Assembly (NCBI GenBank): GCA_942493235.1
Contig: OW818676.1
Coordinates: 2,790,001 to 2,854,000, forward strand
Source: ENR-C587 sp942493235
GTDB taxonomy: Bacteria > Bacteroidota > Ignavibacteria > Kapaibacteriales > UBA2268
DNA: 64,000 nucleotides
Direction: 5' to 3'
In this document: positions 27,546 through 36,533 of the stretch, one piece after another
Numbering within the stretch: the first letter of the stretch is position 1
Layout of the letters: each line of letters starts with the position of its first letter
Notes under the pieces: model-generated
The model's input: the letters and a program-made list of their open reading frames with translations, nothing else
Database searches by the model: none
Told to the model about the DNA's origin: nothing
Program-made: the position numbers and the translations under genes

Positions 27546-28228
27546 ATAGTTAGTTCCAATATTTGATATTTTAATAAAATAATTAACGAATAAAGTAAAT
27601 TATTATTTGAAATACTAATCAAGAGCATTACAAAAGTGCAATGTTTTAATACTAAACAAATTCAACCCTATTTTAGCATGGAATACAAGTTACTATTTCC
27701 CTTTTACTACGTTGAAGAGGCTGTGTGAAAACCATTTATTACTACCGTTTTTTTATATAATTATAATTTCTCTAAGCCGCGTATCCCCACGCTGAAGAGG
27801 CTGTGTAAAAACTATCACAAGACGACAAATATTATTCCCAGCACCATTTACGAGGCTTTCTAAAAAGTTGTCATTCTGAACGAAGTGAAGAATCCAGATT
27901 AAGCTAACTTGTTGATAACTCTGGATACTTCGTTACACTCAGAATGACGATTTGGCTATTTTATTAATTTTAGACAACCTTTTGTATTTCAGATAAATGA
28001 ACTATTTCGTCTTTTTACACAGCCACTTTAGCATTGGGTGTCAAGTTACTATTTTCAATTCTCCACGCAGAAGCGTAGGGTAGATATTGTATAATTCTGT
28101 ATTAAAAGTGAAATGTTTTATATTTTTAAAATTAATTATTATTCTTTTGAAACAAACTCAGGCTTACTGATATATTATTAATGCAGTAAGAAACTGCATT
28201 AGCTACAAAGGAAAATATTGAGGTTAAA
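27546..28228. other. 680-bp intergenic region filled with nested palindromic elements
   Basis: No gene. It holds a partial family-D end at 27716 (GAGGCTGTGTGAAAACC, continuing into ACTACCGTTTTTTT), a complete family-D element at 27797-28025, and inside it a family-C element at 27852-27980. Degenerate copies of the CCCCACGCT hairpin arm flank both. It separates the minus-strand protease pair from the plus-strand propeller gene and so should also hold both promoters. Confidence 0.75.
27797..28025. mobile_element. Palindromic element family D containing family C copy 2
   Basis: The outer element begins GAGGCTGTGTAAAAAC and ends with the complement of TGGCTGTGTAAAAAGACG (to 28025). Both ends continue with a matching AAGACG/GACG motif about 10-20 nt inward. 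Nested within, 27852-27980 is a family-C element (GAGGCTTTCTAAAAAGTT ... TTTTAGACAACCT) with the same mirrored GTCATTCTGAACGAAGTG / CACTCAGAATGAC arms. It is non-coding. Confidence 0.8.
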
Positions 28229-29443
28229 ATGAAAAAGTTGAGATGTACAAAATTTTTTAGTTTATTAGTTTTTATGCCATTGTTTATTTATATCACAAGT
28301 ACGGCATTTTCGCAATGGAACAAAACTTGGTCGAGTTCTTGGGTAACTGAAATCGGATATTTTAATAACCTTGCATTTATTTCTACCGGTTATGGGATTA
28401 TGATTTCAACCGATAAAGGTAATAATTGGTCAAGCTCTAACACCGGACTACCGAATAAAGCTGCTACTGCTTTTGGCTATGCTGATGGAGTTTATTATGT
28501 CGGAATAGCTGACTACGGATTATATAAATCTACAAATGCCGGAATTAGTTGGACATCGTGTAATTTACCCGGATTTATTTGCGATATTAAAGAGCATAAC
28601 AACAGTATTTATATAGGCTTTAACGATTTCTCCGAAGCAAGTAACGCCTGCCATGGAATTTATTTCAGTGATGATAAAGGAGCAAATTTCACTAATATTA
28701 CTAACAATGCTAATTCAAGTTTTGGACAAATTGGTCATGTATGGGCTATTGATTTCAATTCTCAATATCTGTTTAATGCCTCAGAGGGCGGAATCTATCG
28801 CACAAGTAATAATGGACAGACTTGGGAATCATTATTTGAAGGTGATGAATTAGAAGATGAATATATTGACTCACGAGAACTAATTGTAATAAATAATACT
28901 GTATTATGGAGTACCAGCAGTTCTTTATTCTATTCTACAAATAATGGTGATTATTGGAACAGATGCCAAACCGATGAAAGCTGGAAATTCTCAAAATTTA
29001 ATAATATTATTTTCAAAAAAAGTTATAATAAATTAGAGTATTCTGCTGATGAAGGAAGAACTTGGATTAACTATTCCGATGATTTTACTGATTTAGATTT
29101 AAATATGGAAAATTTTTCTATCGGTATAATTGATAATAATGTCTGCATAAGCACACAAAATGGATTGTACTATAAAGCTCTCCCTGCATTGAACGTAGTA
29201 GATGATAATAATTCTGATAATCCGAAATTTTATTATAATAAGATTAATGACAATATCTGTTTAAAAAATACAAATAATATTATCGTTTCAGTTTCAATTT
29301 ATAATACATCAACCGATTTAGTGCTTAGAATTAACGATAATTGCACTAATATAAATGCAAATAGATTAAATTCGGGAATATATTTTATTGAATATGTTTA
29401 TAACGGCAAGTACTGTTATGATAAAATCAATATTACTAAATAG
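28229..29443 (+). CDS. Secreted beta-propeller protein with divergent T9SS-like C-terminus
   Basis: A 404-aa secreted protein. The signal peptide covers about residues 1-30 (LPLFIYITSTAFSQW). Five to six Asp-box/BNR-like propeller blades follow, with recurring S-T-D-K-G-x-N-W or T-N-x-G-x-S-W signatures (MISTDKGNNWSSS, YKSTNAGISWTSC, YRTSNNGQTWESL, FYSTNNGDYWNRC, YSADEGRTWINY). The last ~65 residues (VSVSIYNTSTDLVLRI ... LNSGIYFIEYVYNGK) look like a T9SS sorting domain but lack a clear PNP motif, so export by T9SS is likely rather than certain. GAGG precedes the ATG. The ligand is unknown. Confidence 0.8.
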   Translation: MKKLRCTKFFSLLVFMPLFIYITSTAFSQWNKTWSSSWVTEIGYFNNLAFISTGYGIMISTDKGNNWSSSNTGLPNKAATAFGYADGVYYVGIADYGLYKSTNAGISWTSCNLPGFICDIKEHNNSIYIGFNDFSEASNACHGIYFSDDKGANFTNITNNANSSFGQIGHVWAIDFNSQYLFNASEGGIYRTSNNGQTWESLFEGDELEDEYIDSRELIVINNTVLWSTSSSLFYSTNNGDYWNRCQTDESWKFSKFNNIIFKKSYNKLEYSADEGRTWINYSDDFTDLDLNMENFSIGIIDNNVCISTQNGLYYKALPALNVVDDNNSDNPKFYYNKINDNICLKNTNNIIVSVSIYNTSTDLVLRINDNCTNINANRLNSGIYFIEYVYNGKYCYDKINITK

Positions 29444-29483
29444 ATAGAATTAGCACAACATAGATTCCCTTGTTGTATTTAAT

Positions 29484-29519
29484 AGGTTCTAAGAATTAAG
29501 CGTTTTAGAACCTTTTTTT
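29484..29519 (+). terminator. Rho-independent terminator of the propeller gene
   Basis: AGGTTCTAA (29484-29492) pairs with TTAGAACCT (29505-29513) and is followed directly by a run of T (29513-29519). It begins 41 nt after the stop of the plus-strand propeller gene. Confidence 0.85.
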
Positions 29520-29589
29520 ATTTTTCTCTTCAACGTCGCCACGCTTCAGAGTGGGGATTCAAGTAACTATTGTCATTCCCCACGCTGAA

Positions 29590-29832
29590 GAGTCTGTGTA
29601 AAAAGAGAAAATAATTCAATTATAAGAAATCCAAGAAGCTGGCCCAAAAGTTGTCATTCTGAACGAAGTGAAGAATCCAGATAAAGCTAACTTATTGATA
29701 TTTCTGGATTCTTCGTTGCACTCAGAATGACGATTTGGTAAATTTATAACTTCTTTGACAGCCCCTGTATAGGCATTTATTTGATTTATGATCTAACAAT
29801 AATTACATTTTATTTCGTTTTTACACAGCCCC
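29590..29832. mobile_element. Palindromic element family D containing family C copy 3
   Basis: Outer ends are GAGTCTGTGTAAAAAG (29590) and the complement of GGGGCTGTGTAAAAACG (to 29832). The inner element 29635-29766 begins GAAGCTGGCCCAAAAG and ends TTTGACAGCCCCT, with the conserved mirrored arms GTCATTCTGAACGAAGTG and CACTCAGAATGACGATTT. The arrangement of C inside D is the same as at 27797-28025. Confidence 0.8.
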
Positions 29833-29953
29833 TAAAACGTTGGCTTGAAAAGGTATTTTACATTTCCAAATTTCTATTTCTCAGCTTCTGATATGTAATT
29901 AGTGTCTGATGTATGAAATTCTTTCTAGCCACCAGACGCTGAACACTCTTAAT

Positions 29954-32308
29954 TTACTTGGCAATAATAAATTTTTCTGTAATAGTGTTTAACTTGCTAA
30001 TTACCTTAACGAAATAAGTGCCGGAAACTAAATTAATTGTGCTTATTTCTATGTTATTTAGTTTCCCGCTGTAAAAATAGGTGTTTATAGATTTAATATT
30101 TTTACCGTTATTATCACTAATAATAATAGTTACGAATCCATCTTCAATAGATTCAATAGACAATTCAAATTCATCTTTTGCCGGATTTGGAGATACCCTA
30201 AGATTATACATATCTTTTAAATCTTTAATATCATTGAACTTCATAGTTGTAAAACTCCATGCAGGGCTCCATTGGCTTTCCATTAAAGCGTTAACTGATT
30301 TTACTCTCCAATAATATTTTGTATTATAATCTAAATTGGTCAATAGGGTTTCTTCTGCAAAAATTTCATTTTTGTTAAAAACCAAGTTCTCAAATTCTAA
30401 GTCTTTAGAAATTTGAATATTATACGACTCGGCTCCTTCTGTATTTTTCCATTTTAAAGTTGAATCAATAGAAATTTCAATAGCAGAATTTACCGGTGAA
30501 ATTAATTCCGGAATAGCAAGTGAAAGCTCTTTCAGCTTTCTTAGGTAAATGCCACCCCTATTAGTGCCGGCAAATAAGGTATTATCAATTAGCACTAATG
30601 CTTTAACATCTGTATTTATCAGTCCTTTATTGACTTCTACCCAATTAGCCCCATTATCAATTGATAAATATACTCCAGAAGAAGTTCCAGCATAAAGAAT
30701 ATCATCTTTAAATAAAATCGATTTAACGTCAGTTTCGGGAAGACCTGTACTTATTTGAGTCCAATTTGCACCGTTATCTGTCGATAAGTAAATTCCTTTG
30801 CCATAAGTACCTGCATAAATGTTTATTCCATTAATATAAATGGTACTAACAGCCGTTGAAGCAGATAAGCCATTTTTGACAGCTGTCCAATTAGTGCCTT
30901 CATTAGTTGATAAAAATACTCCGCCGTAAGTACCGGCAAAAATATTATCGCCATTTATTGCAATAGTATTTACATTTGGATTAATTAGTCCGGTACTAAC
31001 ATGATCCCAGTTAGAGCCGTTATTTGTCGATAAGAATACTCCGGCAACAGTACCGGCATAAATATTATTATCACTTATAGCCAAAGCACTAACATTTGTA
31101 TTGATAAGACCGTTGTTGATTTCAGACCAGTTATTCCCATTATTAGTTGATAAATAAACGCCACCACCGTTAGTGCCTGCAAATAAATTATTGCCGTTAA
31201 TTGCAATTGCTCGAATATCACTTGTGCTTAACCCTGAATTGATAGCTGTCCATTTATGACCATTATTTGTAGTCATTAATAATCCATTATCAAAAGTGCC
31301 TGCAAAAATATTATTTCCGTTAACCATTAAAGTTGAAACATTTGAATTTATAAGACCGTTATTAATTTGCAACCAGTTATTTGCATTATCGGTTGATAAA
31401 TAAATTCCTCCTCCGTCTGTCCCTGCATAAATATTATTCCCACTTACTGCTAAAGTATGAATATTATTACTTTGCAAACCTAAATTTGATTGTGCCCAAT
31501 TTTCCCCATTATCAGTAGATAAATAAACACCACCATTCCAAGTCCCTGCATATAAATTATTTCCTTGCTTAGCAAGAGAATTTACAAAAGTATGATTTAA
31601 CCCCTTGCTGATATGTTCCCAATTATAACCGTCATTTGTTGATAAATAGATTCCACCGTCAGCAGTGCCGGCAAATATATTAAAACCACTGATTATGAAA
31701 CTAGTAATTGCAGTATTATCTAATCCATTATTAACCGGATCCCAGTTAATACCATTATCATTAGAACAATATACACCGTCGCCGTCTGTACCGACATAGA
31801 TATAATCGCCATTTACAGCAATAGTATTTATATATGGATAAGCAATTCCAATGTCTAATGCAGCCCAATTAGCCCCTTTATTAGAAGATATAAATACACC
31901 TTCTTCTGAAGTACCGGCATAAATATAATCTCCGTTAATTGTGATTACATTTACGTAAGTACTGATTAATCCAGTATTTACTTGAGACCAATTGATGCCT
32001 TTGTCTGTTGATAAATATACACCGTTTCCAGGTGTACCGGCATAAATATTATCACCAAGTACAGCGATTGTGGTTATATAAGAATTCTTGAGTCCGGTTG
32101 GCTCCCAATTAGTACCATTATCTGTAGATAAATAAATACCACTGCCCCAAGTACCCGCATAAATGCTGTCTCCACTTATAGCGATTGCGTTTATTGTACC
32201 GCCATAAGGACCATTAGTTTGCACCCAATCACCGTCAAATTGAGCATTTGCCGATGAGATAAATAGAATTGTAAATAATAGAAGTAAACACTTAAAAATT
32301 GATTTCAT
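29954..32308 (-). CDS. Secreted propeller protein with 14 near-identical ~42-aa repeats, one FN3-like module and T9SS domain
   Basis: A 784-aa secreted protein. A signal peptide (about 1-22, ISSANAQF) is followed by 14 repeats of about 42 aa with the core IYAGT-x-GGG-x-YLSTDNG-x-NW (about 28-590), an Asp-box/propeller-type blade set. A single FN3-like module follows (about 600-690, ending YYWRVKS ... WSPAWSFTTM), then a T9SS type A domain (LRVSPNPAKDEFELSI ... LVSGTYFVKVIS). Fourteen blades would make two seven-bladed propellers. The repeats are similar at DNA level, so copy number may vary between strains. The FN3-like module resembles those of the 875-aa protein at 21-23.7 kb. Confidence 0.88.
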   Translation of the reverse strand: MKSIFKCLLLLFTILFISSANAQFDGDWVQTNGPYGGTINAIAISGDSIYAGTWGSGIYLSTDNGTNWEPTGLKNSYITTIAVLGDNIYAGTPGNGVYLSTDKGINWSQVNTGLISTYVNVITINGDYIYAGTSEEGVFISSNKGANWAALDIGIAYPYINTIAVNGDYIYVGTDGDGVYCSNDNGINWDPVNNGLDNTAITSFIISGFNIFAGTADGGIYLSTNDGYNWEHISKGLNHTFVNSLAKQGNNLYAGTWNGGVYLSTDNGENWAQSNLGLQSNNIHTLAVSGNNIYAGTDGGGIYLSTDNANNWLQINNGLINSNVSTLMVNGNNIFAGTFDNGLLMTTNNGHKWTAINSGLSTSDIRAIAINGNNLFAGTNGGGVYLSTNNGNNWSEINNGLINTNVSALAISDNNIYAGTVAGVFLSTNNGSNWDHVSTGLINPNVNTIAINGDNIFAGTYGGVFLSTNEGTNWTAVKNGLSASTAVSTIYINGINIYAGTYGKGIYLSTDNGANWTQISTGLPETDVKSILFKDDILYAGTSSGVYLSIDNGANWVEVNKGLINTDVKALVLIDNTLFAGTNRGGIYLRKLKELSLAIPELISPVNSAIEISIDSTLKWKNTEGAESYNIQISKDLEFENLVFNKNEIFAEETLLTNLDYNTKYYWRVKSVNALMESQWSPAWSFTTMKFNDIKDLKDMYNLRVSPNPAKDEFELSIESIEDGFVTIIISDNNGKNIKSINTYFYSGKLNNIEISTINLVSGTYFVKVISKLNTITEKFIIAK

Positions 32309-32974
32309 GATTCTTACTAAAATTAATGGATAAAATATATTACCAATTTTAATAACACATTATTTTCATTTTTGTCTTAATTATAATTGTATATTAATAA
32401 TATTTCGCTATTCTGTGAATGTCTGCTCCAGTACATACCTACCGCATCTGAAGCTGTGTAAAAAAATTGGGTCTTCGCTATTTTAAATGGGTTAGCAAAA
32501 AATTGTTATTAGTATAAAGAAAATCTTTATATATCAAATATTGATTTTAGATATCTTATTGGATAAATATCTTTGATTTTATATTTCAACTCCGTAGGAG
32601 TTAAACATCGGTAACATAATGAGATACACAGCTCCACTATCTTCTTTTACAGCAAAAAGAGAAGAAAGAGTGTGAGGTCTAAACAATGTTTATTACCGAT
32701 GTTCAACAGCTAACGCTGTTGTAAGAAAGATTTCTTTATTTGCTTACCCACACATAATAGCGAAGAACCGTATTTTTTAACGTATTTGATAATACATTGT
32801 ATGAAATAATTCATTGAATGAATTTGGTCATTGGATTAGGTTTATTATAATTACTTACATGAATTCGTATATATCAATACTTGCAGTATTTACGGCTTAA
32901 AGCGTTGGCTTGAAATGGTAATTTTTTGTATTTCCCAATTTCAATTTTCGAGACACCAACCACTAATTTTGAGT
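32309..32974. other. 666-bp intergenic region carrying a MITE-like element
   Basis: No gene. It contains a truncated family-D end (CTGAAGCTGTGTAAAA at 32447-32462), immediately followed by the ~300-bp MITE-like element at 32469-32769, then AT-rich DNA and the dispersed segment 32901-32943 (AAAGCGTTGGCTTGAAATGG) shared with 29837-29878. Confidence 0.75.
32469..32769 (+). mobile_element. MITE-like element with ISL3-like ends, copy 1
   Basis: A 301-bp non-coding element. The left end GGGTCTTCGCTATTTTAAAT and the complement of the right end, GGTTCTTCGCTATTATGTGT, are imperfect terminal inverted repeats that continue with GGGT(T/A)AGCAAA. It carries two internal hairpins: AACTCC-GTA-GGAGTT (32588-32602) and CAACAGC-TAAC-GCTGTTG (32704-32721). 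A second copy in inverse orientation is at 39158-39461. The GGxTCTT ends recall ISL3-family transposons, so it may be a non-autonomous derivative. No clear target duplication is seen for this copy. Confidence 0.82.
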
Positions 32975-35900
32975 TTAATAAATTTCTTTGCTAAGTCTGA
33001 TTATTTCATCTAACTCAGCTCTTGAATCACCTTTGCCGAATGTAAATGTAGAGCAAATATATTCCCATTGCTCTTTAGTTAGTTGATATAAATCTCTGGC
33101 AATAAGTACTTCTAATTCGGCTCGAATAATTTCTTCATCGCGATTATCAATACAAATATTTAATTCTTGTTTTAAATCTTCATAATCGGCTTTATTACTC
33201 TTTCTATACAAAAGGCTAAAACCTAATTCTATAATTCTTTGTGTTTGTTCGGAATTGGCATTTGCTATCGGTAATTCATAAATAAAGTTCATGGTCAAAT
33301 TTGCAGATATTTTATTACGTATGTAATAATTCAAGGTTAATGAATTGAGAAGGCTCATTATAAATACTAATTCGCTTTTATCCTTTTGAATAATTTCGAT
33401 AGTATTATCGATTAGCTTATAGTCTATATTAACTGAATGGTTCATAGAATGCCCGATAAATACTTTCGGAGGAACTATAGATGATATCAATGTTCTTTCG
33501 TTTGTAGAGCTTGCAATAGCCCTGTAAACCAAACGATATGTCTGATAATCCAAAAGAATATTATCAGGTATCTCGATTTTTTCAAATTCTTCGTTACCGA
33601 GCTTATTATCGCTCTTTATTCTGCTTTTTACTTTTCTTAATAGCTCTGTTCTTGCTTCGGCTTCTTTAATAAAATATTTGGCTTGTCCGTAAGAAGATGT
33701 AAATTGATGTATCATCTTGCCCTCAAAAAGTCTTAAAAACGGAACTTTCTTCTGTTTTGTAACATCAATCATATTATTAAATAAATGACTGTCGTTAGTC
33801 ATGTGTAATTCCGCTCTGAAATTAATATATCTACTGGCATCTAAATTAAAATCATCTTTGATTTTTAGGCATACTTCGTAGTCTTTCTCTGAGCGGAACT
33901 CCATAATAGATAAATTATCTGGAGAAAATTGCTTTATCTTTTCAATATTATATATTATTGTATTTCCGTTATATAAATCTTTAGGAGCATGTAAATAAAA
34001 TTTGGCTTTAAAATTATAATTAGGCTCAGATTTTATCTTTTGAGCAAAAACAATTGAGAATTTGAAACGATTATCAACTTCAGGGAAAAGCTTTGTTTTT
34101 TTGGTATCATTTTCCTGATAATAGCCTCGATTTTCAAAAGAATATAATTGCTTAATTGTATTATCATTGATTATTAATTCTCGTAATTTATCTCCGCCGT
34201 CATCGGTTTGAAATCCCGACGGAACTAGCAGGCAGTAATAAGCATTATCTTTAATTAGTTGCAAATCCCTTTCTAAAAAGAATTTATAATAGTTTGGGTC
34301 TCCATTGCTCTGATGTTTATATTTACCATACAGATAATTATTATACTGTTCGTATCTGTCGATATATTTATTCCATTTATTTTTAAAGTCAGTATTGGAA
34401 ATTAGTTCATTATCGAACCATTGATTAAATTGAAGAATGTCCATATCATACTTATCTTGGCGAGCAAACTCTTTTTTAATAGGTTTAATCGCCTCCCAAG
34501 GCGGGTTACTGATAATACCGTCAAATCCCCATAATTGTTTAGGTAATGGGCTACCATCAGATTCAAAATAACAAAAGAAAAATTCCAAAGGGTAGAATAG
34601 CGAATCCTTGAATTCCGGATTTTGTTCGATTAGTCTGTTTTTAATTTTATCTTTGATTAAGAGTGCCGGAGCAATAACATCCGGTTTATAAGGATTTGAT
34701 AAATAAGAATTTCTGATTTCAAATAATTTTGCAATGTCATCTTTGAATTCATTAGTAATAATATCTACTTGCAATTCAAATTCGTAATCAGTTAGAGAAT
34801 CTCCTTTGATAAAATTCATTTCCAAATTCGGTAAAATATGAATTTTCTTATTATCTAATCTTCTGAAATTATATAATCCGGGATTTAATTTTACAGCTTC
34901 TTTCCAAATATTAGTTTTAGCAGTGTCAATCGCTCTTTCATCTCTATCTGCGGCAAAAATATGATTTAATATAATTTTAGAAATTAATACTAATTCGTCT
35001 CCGCTCGTAAAATGCAATTGTTTACGAAGATTATCTATATAACGAACATTGTCGGGAACAGAAAATAAATCCGTTGAATTTATATTAGATACCCATTTTG
35101 TGTTATCGTTTAGGATTTGATATTTATTATAGACAGCTCTAAGTACTTTTATCATAAAACTTCCCGAACCGGAAGTAGAATCGATTATTTTAATATTCTC
35201 TACTTGTTTAAGCAAATCATTGATTTTATCTTCAACCGGAGAAGATGACTTGATTTCTTCAACTAATTCATTAATTAAATCATCAAATAAAGTATCGACT
35301 AAGTCATTAGCCATAAATTCGGTAATTGTTGCCGGAGTATAAAATATTCCTTCATCTTTTCTATTTTCAGCTATCCAAGTCTCATAAGCTTTACCAAATA
35401 TGTCTTCGTTAATTTTACGATAATTATAGTGAACTATTCCCTTCCCGAATGCGTTAGACCAATTATCAAGCCCTAATACACTTTCAAAAGCACTTTGAAA
35501 TCTATTTACATTAAGCTCATCTTCAGAATCGACGAAATCCCAAAAATTAGAAGTGAACAATTCCGTATCATAATATATCTCAAAAAAATCTTCCATATTA
35601 TTGAAAAAGTATTTAAACACCAAATCATTACCTTTTGCTATCCATTTGTCTAAGAAATATTCGTATTCGTCCTGAATATGCCTGTATGGAATAAGTCCGT
35701 AATCTTCCAATGTTTTAATAAAGATAAATTTATTAAGGAACAGAACTTTAATTTCTTCTTCTGATAGCTTAGGATGCTTTTTAAAAATGACATTGTCAAA
35801 CTGAGCGAACCACTTTTTTAAATCTTGAAAAAAAGCTTCGTCGAGATTGTACTCTATTCTGTCGTCTTCAAATCTACGAACAGTATCCCAAAGATTTTCA

Positions 35901-36415
35901 TTGATGATATAATTAGCTAATATTTCCGATAAGGTTGTTTCAAAGAAAGGTTTATAATCGATTATCGCCGAACGATTAAAAATATAAGCTTTATTGATAT
36001 TTGTTAAAACAACATATTCGATGCCTTGATTTTTCAAATATTTTTGAATTTGGTCTTTATGATTTTGAAATTTTAGTTCATCTTGCCTTAAAGTATTTTT
36101 ATTAGAGCTATACTTGAAAAGTGGTTTTAATTCAATACAAATCGGGTTACCTATTTTATTATTTTCTTTAACAATAAAATCAATAAAATCGCCTTTTAAA
36201 TTGACTTCCGGTACTATCTTGCCACCAAATAATTCATTTATTAAACCATGAATTAATTGAGTGGCAGCGGTTTCCGGTTTTACTCGCATCTGAAGATGCT
36301 CTATATATGTATTAATAGGTTCAAAATCGAATTTTAATTGATTTATCTCATCGGTAGAAATGCTATCAATTTCACAAAGTTTTATCAAAGAATTTATTAT
36401 TAATCTCTTGTCCAC
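32975..36415 (-). CDS. Type IIG restriction-modification enzyme (Eco57I-like, N6-adenine methylase fused to nuclease)
   Basis: A single chain of 1146 aa (1152 if TTG at 36433 is used). The N-terminus has a PD-(D/E)xK-type nuclease signature: GDFIDFIV then ICIELKP (about 75-100). The methylase has DSTSGSGSFMIKVLRAVYN (motif I, about 410-430, replacing the usual D-P-x-x-G-x-G-x-F) and the catalytic IISNPPWEAI (motif IV, about 635). The C-terminal third is probably the target-recognition region. Such enzymes cut and methylate with one polypeptide. GTG at 36415 is chosen because AAGG lies about 7 nt upstream. It is 118 nt downstream of an orphan umuC on the same strand, and the block is flanked by inverted MITE-like elements, suggesting acquisition. 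Confidence 0.88.
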   Translation of the reverse strand: MDKRLIINSLIKLCEIDSISTDEINQLKFDFEPINTYIEHLQMRVKPETAATQLIHGLINELFGGKIVPEVNLKGDFIDFIVKENNKIGNPICIELKPLFKYSSNKNTLRQDELKFQNHKDQIQKYLKNQGIEYVVLTNINKAYIFNRSAIIDYKPFFETTLSEILANYIINENLWDTVRRFEDDRIEYNLDEAFFQDLKKWFAQFDNVIFKKHPKLSEEEIKVLFLNKFIFIKTLEDYGLIPYRHIQDEYEYFLDKWIAKGNDLVFKYFFNNMEDFFEIYYDTELFTSNFWDFVDSEDELNVNRFQSAFESVLGLDNWSNAFGKGIVHYNYRKINEDIFGKAYETWIAENRKDEGIFYTPATITEFMANDLVDTLFDDLINELVEEIKSSSPVEDKINDLLKQVENIKIIDSTSGSGSFMIKVLRAVYNKYQILNDNTKWVSNINSTDLFSVPDNVRYIDNLRKQLHFTSGDELVLISKIILNHIFAADRDERAIDTAKTNIWKEAVKLNPGLYNFRRLDNKKIHILPNLEMNFIKGDSLTDYEFELQVDIITNEFKDDIAKLFEIRNSYLSNPYKPDVIAPALLIKDKIKNRLIEQNPEFKDSLFYPLEFFFCYFESDGSPLPKQLWGFDGIISNPPWEAIKPIKKEFARQDKYDMDILQFNQWFDNELISNTDFKNKWNKYIDRYEQYNNYLYGKYKHQSNGDPNYYKFFLERDLQLIKDNAYYCLLVPSGFQTDDGGDKLRELIINDNTIKQLYSFENRGYYQENDTKKTKLFPEVDNRFKFSIVFAQKIKSEPNYNFKAKFYLHAPKDLYNGNTIIYNIEKIKQFSPDNLSIMEFRSEKDYEVCLKIKDDFNLDASRYINFRAELHMTNDSHLFNNMIDVTKQKKVPFLRLFEGKMIHQFTSSYGQAKYFIKEAEARTELLRKVKSRIKSDNKLGNEEFEKIEIPDNILLDYQTYRLVYRAIASSTNERTLISSIVPPKVFIGHSMNHSVNIDYKLIDNTIEIIQKDKSELVFIMSLLNSLTLNYYIRNKISANLTMNFIYELPIANANSEQTQRIIELGFSLLYRKSNKADYEDLKQELNICIDNRDEEIIRAELEVLIARDLYQLTKEQWEYICSTFTFGKGDSRAELDEIIRLSKEIY

Positions 36416-36533
36416 TATACACCTTAAAATCAATACGGAAATAAACTACAAATATAATAAAATTCAACAAGTAAAATCAGTATAAAATAATGTGAATTTA
36501 CAAATTATTATCAAACTCAACCAAGTTAATAAA

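Larger units (their letters stand above)
29444..29953. other. 510-bp intergenic region: terminator plus nested palindromic element
   Basis: After the terminator at 29484-29519 there is a degenerate CCACGCTTCAGAGTGGGG hairpin (29531-29554) and then the family-D element at 29590-29832 with an embedded family-C copy. The segment 29837-29878 (AACGTTGGCTTGAAAAGG and following) recurs at 32901-32943. No gene is seen. Confidence 0.75.
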
